Below, in pieces: positions 7,698-14,227 of a DNA stretch of 22,859 nt. Origin of the DNA: an uncultured Collinsella sp. (GTDB lineage Bacteria; Actinomycetota; Coriobacteriia; Coriobacteriales; Coriobacteriaceae). The DNA lies in NCBI GenBank assembly GCA_900549085.1, contig URMO01000029.1:1-22859 (forward strand), written 5' to 3'. Numbering within the stretch: the stretch's first letter is position 1; each line of letters opens with the position of its first letter. The translations under genes and the position numbers were made by a program. The notes under the pieces were generated by a model. That model was not told where the DNA came from. It ran no database searches and saw only the letters and a program-made list of their open reading frames with translations.

Positions 7698-8052
7698 CAA
7701 GCTGCCCCTCACCATGTCCACTACCCTGCCTTCTGTGTCGTATACGATCCGTGCCCCGCACGGAATATCGGGTTGTTCCCACCAGCTGACCTGGTATTTG
7801 ACCCCACACTTGCGCACCGGGGCGTTTGCTCGGGAGGCCGCAGCCACCTTCACGACTGGCCCGCTCGCCCGCGAGGCGGTATTGCCCCAAAGAAAGTAGA
7901 ACGGACGGTGCGGCTTACATCTAGGACGCGCCATGATCGCGCCGCGCGCACGCGGCCGCTTACGTGGATCCCTTTGACCGCGTCTGTCTTGGACTAGGAT
8001 GGGCATTTCGTCCGTCCGCAACCACAGCCTGGCAGGAACGTAGGGCATTATA
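7698..8052 (-). promoter_or_regulatory. Promoter -10 box and long structured leader of the lipoprotein gene
   Basis: A perfect TATAAT lies at 8047-8052 on the minus strand; a weak TTAAAC box is 17 bases further upstream. Transcription would start near 8040 and leave a leader of about 340 nt before the ATG at 7697. The leader holds several short stems in a row on the minus strand: ACCAG/CTGGT with loop GTCAG, GGG-AACAA-CCC, CCGTGC-GGG-GCACGG (7750-7764), and CTCGC-GG-GCGAG. I could not match it to a known riboswitch, RNase P, SRP, 6S or tmRNA signature. The frame stays open through this region, but the segment uses AGA, AGG, CTA and GGG codons unlike its neighbours, so I read it as non-coding. 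Confidence 0.45.
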
Positions 8053-8173
8053 GCTAAGTTCAAGCTATAGTTTAAGGTTAGGGACGTTATTCGCATCGCG
8101 AGTACAGATTTCGCAGGTCGGGACGGGCCACACATGCCCTGATTGAGCCCGTTACTCCCCATGGAGAGCCCCG

Positions 8174-8195
8174 ACGCGCCCGTCTTGGGGCGCGT
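8174..8195. repeat. GC-rich hairpin beside repeat copy A
   Basis: A perfect 8-bp inverted repeat (acgcgccc at 8174-8181, gggcgcgt at 8188-8195, loop gtcttg). It abuts the dispersed repeat copy at 8195-8228. No U tract follows on the plus strand, and on the minus strand the T run comes before the stem, so it is not an ordinary terminator. Confidence 0.6.
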
Positions 8196-8228
8196 GGCCA
8201 AAAAATAGCAAATATGAGTACTGTTACC
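8195..8228 (+). repeat. Dispersed repeat, copy A
   Basis: A 34-base unit that begins TGGCCAAAAAA and ends with the core GCAAATATGAGTACTGTTAC plus C. It matches copy C at 22727-22760 at 32 of 34 bases and the reverse complement of copy B at 8378-8411 at 31 of 34. Similarity to copy C extends about 18 bases to the left (14 of 18) and weakly to the right. Confidence 0.85.
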
Positions 8229-8377
8229 AAATTAATGGCAGGAATTCTTGGCTCTGCAAGCAGTTCTCACGCTCCGTGACGTCAGATTGGTGCCAGGATA
8301 TTCCACATTTGTTTAGTATCTTTCTGATTTACGCCATCTTCCAGTCCCAAAATCCCTGATTTTGCTGTTACCGAATT
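8229..8377. other. Spacer between inverted repeat copies A and B
   Basis: 149 bases, more AT-rich than the surroundings, without a convincing reading frame or terminator. With the flanking copies it has the size and shape of a miniature inverted-repeat element. No target-site duplication is visible next to the outer ends. The rest of the gap (8053-8194 and 8412-8445) shows nothing else I can name. Confidence 0.4.
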
Positions 8378-8411
8378 TGTAGCAGTACTCATATTTGCTA
8401 TATTTTGGCCA
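8378..8411 (-). repeat. Dispersed repeat, copy B (inverted relative to A)
   Basis: The same 34-base unit on the minus strand. It differs from copy A at three positions. With copy A it forms a pair of inverted repeats enclosing 149 bases, a 217-base unit in all, located just after the 3' end of the endonuclease-like gene. Confidence 0.85.
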
Positions 8412-8445
8412 GAGCATATATTCAACCCCCTGTTTCAGAGTATTG

Positions 8446-9558
8446 TTAGGCGGGTTTAAGCCCAAAACACGCCCGCAGCGTGTTAAATAGCGCCTCTTGT
8501 TTCCTTCTGCGAGTGTCGACACGGTTGCGATATCGTTTGCCCATGCGTTGGTATATGCGCCATGCGATCGCCTCCATCGCCTCCATGTCGCAGAGCATCT
8601 CGTTGTTGACCGTCGCGACTTCGATTCCCATGGCTACAAAACCCGTATTGCGCTTTTCGTCGTGAATGCGCCCGCCGCGAGACGAATGGCCCTGCTCACC
8701 GTTGTATTCCAGGTCAAACCGGGCTACTTCCTGATAGGCATCGCAAACCGCATACGGCATCCCCGAGATCGCCTGCGCACGGTCGTTGAACTCGATCTTG
8801 TGGTCGGTCTTAAAGGGACCGCAGGCAAATCCGCCATAGGAAAACGGAAGCGAAAACATGGCAAGCATGATGCATTCCATGGGTGAGCGCAGGTTTTCCG
8901 ACAGATAGGGGCACAGCCGCCGCAGCTGCTTGGCCGCACTCCCCTTGCAAGCCGCAAGGTAATCTGCCAGGCGATCGGGCGTCAGCACTGGCTCGACCTC
9001 AAAGTAGCCCACATCTGACAGCTGGTCCCTATCCTTTGCAAGCCTGTTCACGGTGGGCGAGCTGTAAGGGGGCAAATACTGCCCGCGATCGCTCAGCGAA
9101 ATCTTGGAGCACAGCTCCTGGGCCAGGGCAAATGCCTGGATACAGCCGACTTCGCGCGCAACGGCGGCACAGAGGGCCTCGGGAGACAAGCTGTACACCC
9201 CCGGCTCCACCTCCAAAATCGAAGCGTCCGGCAGGCCTGTAGAACAAACGGACCAGCTTGCACCAGGCATGCGGCGACGCTGCTTTGCAGACCCCACCAG
9301 TAGGCACAGGTCTTCTTGAACCTCGCCACTCACGACCCCGATCCTCAACAAATCGGGAAGATAGATGTCCTCGGCCGAGGGCGACGATGCGCGCAGCACA
9401 CGGCACTCTTCATCGGGAGCGAGGTCCCTCCAACTGATGTAAGCCATTTGTCGGCGCTCGGCGCGCATCATGCGCAGCGCCGAGGCGCCAGTCAGGATTA
9501 CAGAGGCCGCCAGTTGCTCGCTTGTCGGCTCGATGCGTCGCGCTATCTTCACTGCCAC
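8446..9558 (-). CDS. DUF559/Vsr-like nuclease-fold protein with AbiEi-like N-terminal region
   Basis: A protein of about 370 residues. The C-terminal third resembles the PD-(D/E)XK fold of DUF559 and Vsr nucleases: an early Glu in SPMECIML (about residue 228), Asp273 in AVCDAYQ, then FDLEYNGEQGH (Glu284, His291), DEKRN (300-304) and GIEVATVNNEML. The usual catalytic Lys is not obvious. The N-terminal half has the layout of AbiEi-type antitoxin regions: LTGASALRMMRA, LPDLLRIGVVS, KQRRRMPGASWSV, a LEVEPGVYSLSPEAL segment and FALAQELCS. Proteins of this build are, to my knowledge, common and unstudied in Coriobacteriia. I prefer the GTG at 9558, since a G-rich box overlapping the comF stop lies just upstream; TTG 9576 and GTG 9552 are possible. 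It follows comF by 11 bases and so probably shares its transcript. Nuclease activity is an inference. Confidence 0.65.
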   Translation of the reverse strand: MAVKIARRIEPTSEQLAASVILTGASALRMMRAERRQMAYISWRDLAPDEECRVLRASSPSAEDIYLPDLLRIGVVSGEVQEDLCLLVGSAKQRRRMPGASWSVCSTGLPDASILEVEPGVYSLSPEALCAAVAREVGCIQAFALAQELCSKISLSDRGQYLPPYSSPTVNRLAKDRDQLSDVGYFEVEPVLTPDRLADYLAACKGSAAKQLRRLCPYLSENLRSPMECIMLAMFSLPFSYGGFACGPFKTDHKIEFNDRAQAISGMPYAVCDAYQEVARFDLEYNGEQGHSSRGGRIHDEKRNTGFVAMGIEVATVNNEMLCDMEAMEAIAWRIYQRMGKRYRNRVDTRRRKQEALFNTLRACFGLKPA

Positions 9559-9569
9559 AAAACCACCCC

Positions 9570-10376
9570 CTACCAAACGCGTGCGATAGCGAGGCCATCG
9601 ACGGCCGCGGCACCGGCACGCTTGAGCTCCGCCGAGGCTGCTGCCATGGTCGCGCCCGTGGTAATGACATCATCGATGAGCAGCAGACGGCGGCCGCACA
9701 CATCCTCGACCGTCTCGTACATGCCCCGGGCATGCTCCCGGCGTTCATCGCGGCCGAGCTCTCGCTGGTCACCATGACCGTATTTGACCAGGGCGTCCAG
9801 CAACGGGACACCCGAAAGATCGCAAAACGAGCGCGCGATTGCTTCCATATGGTCGAATCCACGCCGCCGAAACGCCGCCGCAGTCGCGGGCACAAACACC
9901 ACCGCGTCCGCACCGGACAGCACACTGCCGTAACGATCGGGGGCTGCCACCTGGGCATGCAAGGCAGTGTCGTAGAGTAACTCCGCCAGATACGGTGCCA
10001 GACGGCGCTCGCCCGCATCCTTGTACGCCTTGATGATGCGCGGCAGCGGATGTGCATAGACGGCACACGCCAGGCAGCAATCGAGCGCCTCGGCCATTGC
10101 CGAAGACGCGCCCTCGACCGAGCACTCGGTGCACAGCAAATCCCCAAACGGGGCGCCGCATCGGATGCAGCTATGGCACGGGTCGATGAGTGCGAGCGAT
10201 GCCAGACAATCCTGGCAGATCAGCGCACCGGAACGCTCGCAGCCGGCGCATCGCGTAGGCGACAACGCCTCGAGCGCCTCGTATGTCGCGTGCTCGGCAA
10301 GCGGTAGCAATTCGTCCGCAAACGGTAGGACACCTGCGCCCTGCAAGCGAGTCAGTACGTTCAAATGTCTCTTCAT
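9570..10376 (-). CDS. comF: ComF family phosphoribosyltransferase-like protein
   Basis: A 268-residue ComF protein. Residues 43-85 contain the zinc-binding Cys cluster (C43, C46, C54, C57, then C67, C70, C73, C82, C85). The phosphoribosyltransferase fold follows, with VFVPATAAAFRRRGFDH at about 170-186 and the PRPP loop LLLIDDVITTGAT at 231-243. In competent bacteria ComF acts with ComFA in moving transformed DNA into the cytosol; no comFA is visible here, so its job in this organism is uncertain. The ATG at 10376 has GGAGGG seven bases ahead; the frame stays open upstream for about 340 Arg-rich codons, but that stretch is the antisense of ricT. The ribosome binding site lies in one arm of a hairpin (10381-10414). 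Confidence 0.88.
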   Translation of the reverse strand: MKRHLNVLTRLQGAGVLPFADELLPLAEHATYEALEALSPTRCAGCERSGALICQDCLASLALIDPCHSCIRCGAPFGDLLCTECSVEGASSAMAEALDCCLACAVYAHPLPRIIKAYKDAGERRLAPYLAELLYDTALHAQVAAPDRYGSVLSGADAVVFVPATAAAFRRRGFDHMEAIARSFCDLSGVPLLDALVKYGHGDQRELGRDERREHARGMYETVEDVCGRRLLLIDDVITTGATMAAASAELKRAGAAAVDGLAIARVW

Positions 10377-10380
10377 GACA

Positions 10381-10414
10381 CAACCCTCCCTACGCGAAGG
10401 CGAAGGGAGGGTTG
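10381..10414 (-). promoter_or_regulatory. Hairpin covering the comF ribosome binding site
   Basis: A perfect 10-bp inverted repeat (arms 10381-10390 and 10405-10414, loop of 14). On the minus strand the 3' arm contains GGGAGGG, the comF ribosome binding site, ending four bases before the ATG. Folding would hide the site. Without a U tract it is a poor terminator, so control of translation is the better reading. Confidence 0.55.
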
Positions 10415-10477
10415 TCGGTGTAGAGCCATGATACCCAGAGGTGCTGGGGTCAGGCGGGTTACATCCGCTTACGGACG

Positions 10478-12178
10478 TTATTCGCCGGCAGGCGGTTGCG
10501 GTGCGGACGAGGTGTGGGTCGGGCCCTCGCCACCATCCTGGCGCGGCTTGCGGGAACGGCGACGGCGACGGCGCTTTTGACCCTGGTCGGCCGAGCCCTC
10601 GCCACCGCGATCCTCGCGCGGCTCGCGCTCGTCGCGAGCGGCGCCACGCGAAGCCTTGGCAGCCGCTCCCCCGCCATCTCCGGGACGACGGCGCGTGACC
10701 TTGACCTCGCCATCCGAGACCTGATCGGCCACAGAGGGCACTGAAGGCTTCTGCTGCGTGCCCGAGGAATGGCGACGGCGCGGACGCGGCGCGCGCTCCT
10801 CCTCGCCACGTGACTTGCCGCCCTTGTCGGCAGGCGCATCGGAAGCCGAGGGGCCCTTGGAAGCGGCACCAGCCTCGCGAGCAGCTGCGGCGCGAAAGGC
10901 GTCCTCGCGCTCCTCGCTCGACAGATGACGGCGGCGACGACGTGTGGGGTTCATGCCACCGCCGCGATTCTGCTGCTGGGGCTGCTGAACCTCGCGCTCG
11001 CGAGAGGCGTTCTTGCCCGCGGCTGCAGCCTCGGTAGCATCGCCCGAGCCCGCACGCTTGCGGCGGCGACGGCCACCGGCGGCCTCCTCGGCCTCGGGCG
11101 CCTCGGCCTTGCCGCGGCCCTTTCCGCGGCCACGGCCCTCGCCCTGACCCTGAGCAGCGCGGGCATCGGAATCGGCATCGCGACGACGGCGCTTGGGCAT
11201 CGACGTGCCGGCAAGACGGTCGGCGCTCGACAGGCCATCGCCCACGTCGACGCCGTTCTCGCGGTCGAGCTCCATGAGCGCCAGACGCATCTCGGGCGAC
11301 TCGATGCGCTCGAGCACGTCGCGCGTCACGCAGTCGGGGCGGCAGTTGCAGCCCTGCTCGGCGGCCTTCTTTTTGCAGCCCTCCGAGCACGTCATATCGG
11401 CCAGGTTGACCTTAAAGACTTTGCCGTTCTCCAGGCGCAGCACCAGCTGCTCACGCGGCGTGTCATACTCCTGGATACGCGCCTTGCCAAGCGGCGTATC
11501 GATGAGCGTCTTCTTTTTGGGCGCACGGCTCTTAAAGTCCTTGTAGGCCTCGAACTCGTAGCGCAGGCAGCACATCAGGCGGCCGCAAACGCCGCTGATC
11601 TTGGACGAGTTGAGCGGCAGGTCCTGCTCTTTTGCCATGCGAATCGAGACGGGCTCAAACTGTCCGCCAAAGCGCGTGCAGCAGAGCTCCTGTCCGCACT
11701 GGGCGTAGCCACCCACCAGGCGGGTCTCGTCACGCACGCCGATCTGGCGCATATCGACGCGAATGTGCAGCGTCGAGGACAGGTCCTTGACGAGCTGACG
11801 AAAATCGACGCGCTCCTCGGCCGCAAAGTAGAACACGGCCTTCTCGCCGCCAAACAGGTACTCGACGCCGACCGGCTTCATCTCGAGGTCGAGCTCCTTG
11901 ACCAGACGGCGGAAGTCGACCATGGCTTCGTCGCCCTGGATGGCTAGGTCGTCCGCAAGCTGCAGGTCGATGTCGCTCGCCACGCGCAGCACGGGCTTGA
12001 GCGGCTGACCGATCTCGTCTTGCGGCACCTCGAAGGGATCGGCCGTGACCAGGCCGATCTCGGTTCCGCGCTCGGTGGAACAAATGGCGTAATCGGCCTC
12101 GAGGATATCCAGATCCTGCGGGTCGAACCACAGGTCGCGCGAGGCGTAGGTAAACTTAACGGGTACAACTAACGGCAT
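10478..12178 (-). CDS. ricT: PSP1-domain protein RicT (YaaT) with long basic tail
   Basis: A 566-residue protein. Residues 1-310 match RicT/YaaT: a PSP1 domain with ICSTERGTEIG, FRRLVKELDLEMK and FDRQ-type helices, then Cys clusters at CGQELCC (161-167), GVCGRLMCC (197-204) and C254, C258, C267, C269, C273. In Bacillus subtilis RicT joins RicA and RicF in an iron-sulphur complex that stimulates RNase Y-dependent mRNA processing. The family is normally about 270-300 residues. Here residues about 317-566 add a low-complexity tail rich in Arg, Lys, Gly, Ala, Glu and Gln with many RRRR blocks, probably disordered and RNA-binding. The gene overlaps the end of holB by 10 bases; AGGAAGG precedes the ATG. 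The tmk-holB-ricT order is the classic one. Confidence 0.9.
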   Translation of the reverse strand: MPLVVPVKFTYASRDLWFDPQDLDILEADYAICSTERGTEIGLVTADPFEVPQDEIGQPLKPVLRVASDIDLQLADDLAIQGDEAMVDFRRLVKELDLEMKPVGVEYLFGGEKAVFYFAAEERVDFRQLVKDLSSTLHIRVDMRQIGVRDETRLVGGYAQCGQELCCTRFGGQFEPVSIRMAKEQDLPLNSSKISGVCGRLMCCLRYEFEAYKDFKSRAPKKKTLIDTPLGKARIQEYDTPREQLVLRLENGKVFKVNLADMTCSEGCKKKAAEQGCNCRPDCVTRDVLERIESPEMRLALMELDRENGVDVGDGLSSADRLAGTSMPKRRRRDADSDARAAQGQGEGRGRGKGRGKAEAPEAEEAAGGRRRRKRAGSGDATEAAAAGKNASREREVQQPQQQNRGGGMNPTRRRRRHLSSEEREDAFRAAAAREAGAASKGPSASDAPADKGGKSRGEEERAPRPRRRHSSGTQQKPSVPSVADQVSDGEVKVTRRRPGDGGGAAAKASRGAARDEREPREDRGGEGSADQGQKRRRRRRSRKPRQDGGEGPTHTSSAPQPPAGE

Positions 12179-13296
12179 TTCAGTGCCTTCCTGATATCGA
12201 ACAGCATGACCTCGATGGCCAGCTGGGGAGTAACGTTTCTGGCGATGTTGCGCTCGGCGGTCGCGACTGCCTCGAGCGCCCGTATGGCACCCGCAACATT
12301 CGTCGCGGCGGCAAGCCGCCCGATCGTGTCGCGCACGTCCTCGTTCACCACGTCGGCTGCCTCGTCCTGAAGCGTCAGCAGCACGTCGCGCATGAGCGTC
12401 CGCGCGCTCGCCAGCGCTTCCATGATACCCGAACGCTCGCGCGCGTTGAGTTCGCGCTTGTTGCGGTCCTCAAGCTGCTTCAATGCTCCACGCGACAGGT
12501 AGTCGGCGTTTTGCTCGAGCACCTTTTCCTGCGTGGACTTGACCTCGGCGAGCGGCGCCTTAACGGCGACGATGAGCGACTTGGCGCGGCTGAGCACGTC
12601 GGCCTCGTCGGCGGCGATGAGCGAATCGATGGCGCGAACCATCTGACGGCGGGCGTCCTGGCGCTCGGCGCTCTTGAGGAACTCGATGCCACGCGCGGGG
12701 CTTCCCGCTACTGCGACGGCCATGCGGCAACGCGCAGGGTCCTGACCGGTGGCGCGGCTCACGGCCTGCGCGGCGACGGCGGGCGACACCAGCCGAAACG
12801 GCACGCACTGGCAGCGGCTCACGATGGTGGGCAGCATCACGTCTGCCGAGGTGCCCAACAAGATGAACATAACGCCCTCGGGCGGCTCCTCGAGTGTTTT
12901 GAGCAGTGCGTTGGCGGTGTTGGCGCGCAGCTGCTCGGCACGGTCGATGATGTAGACCTTGGCCTTGGCACGGATGGGCGCCAGAAGCACATCGTCGAGC
13001 AGCTCGCGGGTCTGGGCAATGAGGTAGCCCGTGGCGCTCTCGGGCGTGTAATAGTGCACGTCGGGATGCGTGTGCCGCGCAACGCGCACGCAGCTGTCGC
13101 ATGCGCCGCAGCCGTCCTGCTCGCACAGGAAGGCCTGGGCGAGCGCCCATGCGGCATCGAGCTTGCCGGCGCCGGGAGCGCCCAAAAACAGGTAGGCGTG
13201 CGATGCGCGGCCGCTGGCGACGGCGTTGGTCAAAAAGTCGCGCACGCGCTCTTGGGTGTCGAGCTTGGCCAGCAGGCTTGCCTGAGCGGGGGCCAT
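12169..13296 (-). CDS. holB: DNA polymerase III delta-prime subunit
   Basis: A 375-residue clamp-loader subunit, AAA+ fold. The ATG at 13296 (MAPAQASLL) has AGGAGG nine bases upstream, inside the end of tmk; a start 7 codons earlier overlaps tmk. Seen: SHAYLFLGAPGAGK near residue 35-45, a P-loop-like turn in which the Thr/Ser after Lys is replaced by Leu, as expected for a non-hydrolysing delta-prime; the zinc module with C-GACDSC; ALLKTLEEPPEG (sensor region); and TIVSRCQCVPFRL with the SRC motif. It works with tau/gamma and delta to load the sliding clamp. It lies one base after tmk and overlaps ricT. Confidence 0.9.
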   Translation of the reverse strand: MAPAQASLLAKLDTQERVRDFLTNAVASGRASHAYLFLGAPGAGKLDAAWALAQAFLCEQDGCGACDSCVRVARHTHPDVHYYTPESATGYLIAQTRELLDDVLLAPIRAKAKVYIIDRAEQLRANTANALLKTLEEPPEGVMFILLGTSADVMLPTIVSRCQCVPFRLVSPAVAAQAVSRATGQDPARCRMAVAVAGSPARGIEFLKSAERQDARRQMVRAIDSLIAADEADVLSRAKSLIVAVKAPLAEVKSTQEKVLEQNADYLSRGALKQLEDRNKRELNARERSGIMEALASARTLMRDVLLTLQDEAADVVNEDVRDTIGRLAAATNVAGAIRALEAVATAERNIARNVTPQLAIEVMLFDIRKALKCR

Positions 13297-13297
13297 G

Positions 13298-13981
13298 TTA
13301 CTCGGCCTCCTGGGCAAGCGCGGCGGTGACGGCGTCCTGGGAAATGTCGAGGCCGTAGACGCGAACCTGCTCGACCGTCCGCGCGAAGACGTCCTCGATG
13401 GACGCGGTCGCGTCGATGAGCTTTACGCGGTTTGGTTCCTCGGCGGCGATGGCGCAAAATCCCTGGTAGACACGCTCTTGGAAGGCCATGCCCTTAGCCT
13501 CCATGCGATCTGCCGCACCGCGGTCGGCCATGCGCAGCGCCGCCTGCTCGGGCGTGATGTGATAGACGAGTGTGAGCGCCGGGTGCGTACCCGCGACGGC
13601 CAGGTTGTTGGCGTCGCGCACTATCTGGCGATCGAGGCCATCGGCAAACGCCTGGTAGCAGGTCGTGGAATCGTAGAAGCGGTCGCACAGGACAACCTTG
13701 CCGGCAGCAAGGGCGGGCGCGATGACCTCGTGCACCAGCTGGGCACGGGCGGCCTCATACAGCAGCAGCTCGCAAGTGTCGCCCATCGCCGTATTGGCGG
13801 GGTCGAGCAGCAGAGCACGGATCTTTTCGCTGATGGCGGTACCGCCCGGCTCGCGCAGGCTCACAACCTGGTAGCCAGCGAGTTCGAGCGCGCGGGCAAG
13901 CAGGCGCGCCTGCGTGGACTTGCCGGCGCCATCGACGCCCTCGAGCGTGATAAAGCTATGTTGAGCGGGCTCAAAAGCCAT
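13298..13981 (-). CDS. tmk: Thymidylate kinase
   Basis: A 227-residue dTMP kinase, forming dTDP for DNA synthesis. The P-loop GVDGAGKST is at 15-23. LREPGGTAISEKIRALLL supplies the substrate-binding Arg-Glu loop, and VLCDRFYDSTTCYQ carries the DR(F/Y) motif. Length is a little above the usual 205-215. AGGAAGGGG lies before the ATG. It is the first gene of the tmk-holB-ricT-comF run, and a promoter is visible upstream at 14034-14062. Confidence 0.94.
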   Translation of the reverse strand: MAFEPAQHSFITLEGVDGAGKSTQARLLARALELAGYQVVSLREPGGTAISEKIRALLLDPANTAMGDTCELLLYEAARAQLVHEVIAPALAAGKVVLCDRFYDSTTCYQAFADGLDRQIVRDANNLAVAGTHPALTLVYHITPEQAALRMADRGAADRMEAKGMAFQERVYQGFCAIAAEEPNRVKLIDATASIEDVFARTVEQVRVYGLDISQDAVTAALAQEAE

Positions 13982-14033
13982 GGGCGCAGCCCCTTCCTAC
14001 AAGGCGCGTAAATGCAGATATATCAACCAAGCC

Positions 14034-14062
14034 ATGATACCCCAGTGCTCGGCGCGTCCCAA
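14034..14062 (-). promoter_or_regulatory. Probable promoter of the tmk operon
   Basis: On the minus strand TTGGGA (14057-14062), a 17-base spacer, then TATCAT (14034-14039). Both boxes are close to the sigma-70 consensus and the spacing is ideal. The start would lie about 45 bases before the tmk ATG. Confidence 0.6.
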
Positions 14063-14090
14063 ATCCAACCTAGCCATCGAGGCATCCCCG

Positions 14091-14159
14091 AAGTTGCGGT
14101 GAAATAGGGACTGATTGAAGCTCTGAGACCGCCAAACAGTCCCTATTTCACCGCAACTT
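14091..14159. repeat. Perfect 23-bp hairpin element
   Basis: Inverted arms at 14091-14113 and 14137-14159 match at all 23 positions and enclose a 23-base loop. The arms contain the string TTGCGGTGAAATAGGGACTG. It lies between two divergent genes, so it cannot end either transcript in the usual way, and it is not T-flanked. Its size and perfection suggest a mobile or REP-like intergenic repeat. Confidence 0.75.
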
Positions 14160-14184
14160 ATGATGGGGAATTTTGGACGCTGGG

Positions 14185-14190
14185 TATAAT
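14185..14190 (+). promoter_or_regulatory. Candidate -10 box (TATAAT) for the zinc-ribbon gene
   Basis: A perfect TATAAT 37 bases before the ATG at 14228. No good -35 box is seen at the normal distance; the region where it would fall is next to the right arm of the 23-bp hairpin. Confidence 0.45.
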
Positions 14191-14227
14191 CGTCGTATTG
14201 CATTGAAATGTGGCGAAAGGAGTGGCA

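Noticed and set aside
7735..7860. Resemblance of ACCAGGTCAG in the leader to the SRP RNA core
   Set aside because: The GGAAG/AGCAG internal loop required for SRP RNA is absent; the match is only 10 bases.
7698..8201. 168-codon extension in frame ahead of the lipoprotein
   Set aside because: The signal peptide and lipobox require a start at 7697 or 7715, and the extension has atypical codons. It is treated as leader RNA.
8313..8522. 69-codon minus-strand ORF overlapping the nuclease gene end and repeat copy B
   Set aside because: No ribosome binding site, and it overlaps a repeat and the 3' end of a supported gene.
10377..11390. Arg-rich 338-codon extension in frame ahead of comF
   Set aside because: It overlaps the ricT tail in another frame; comF has a good ribosome site at 10376 and normal ComF length from there.
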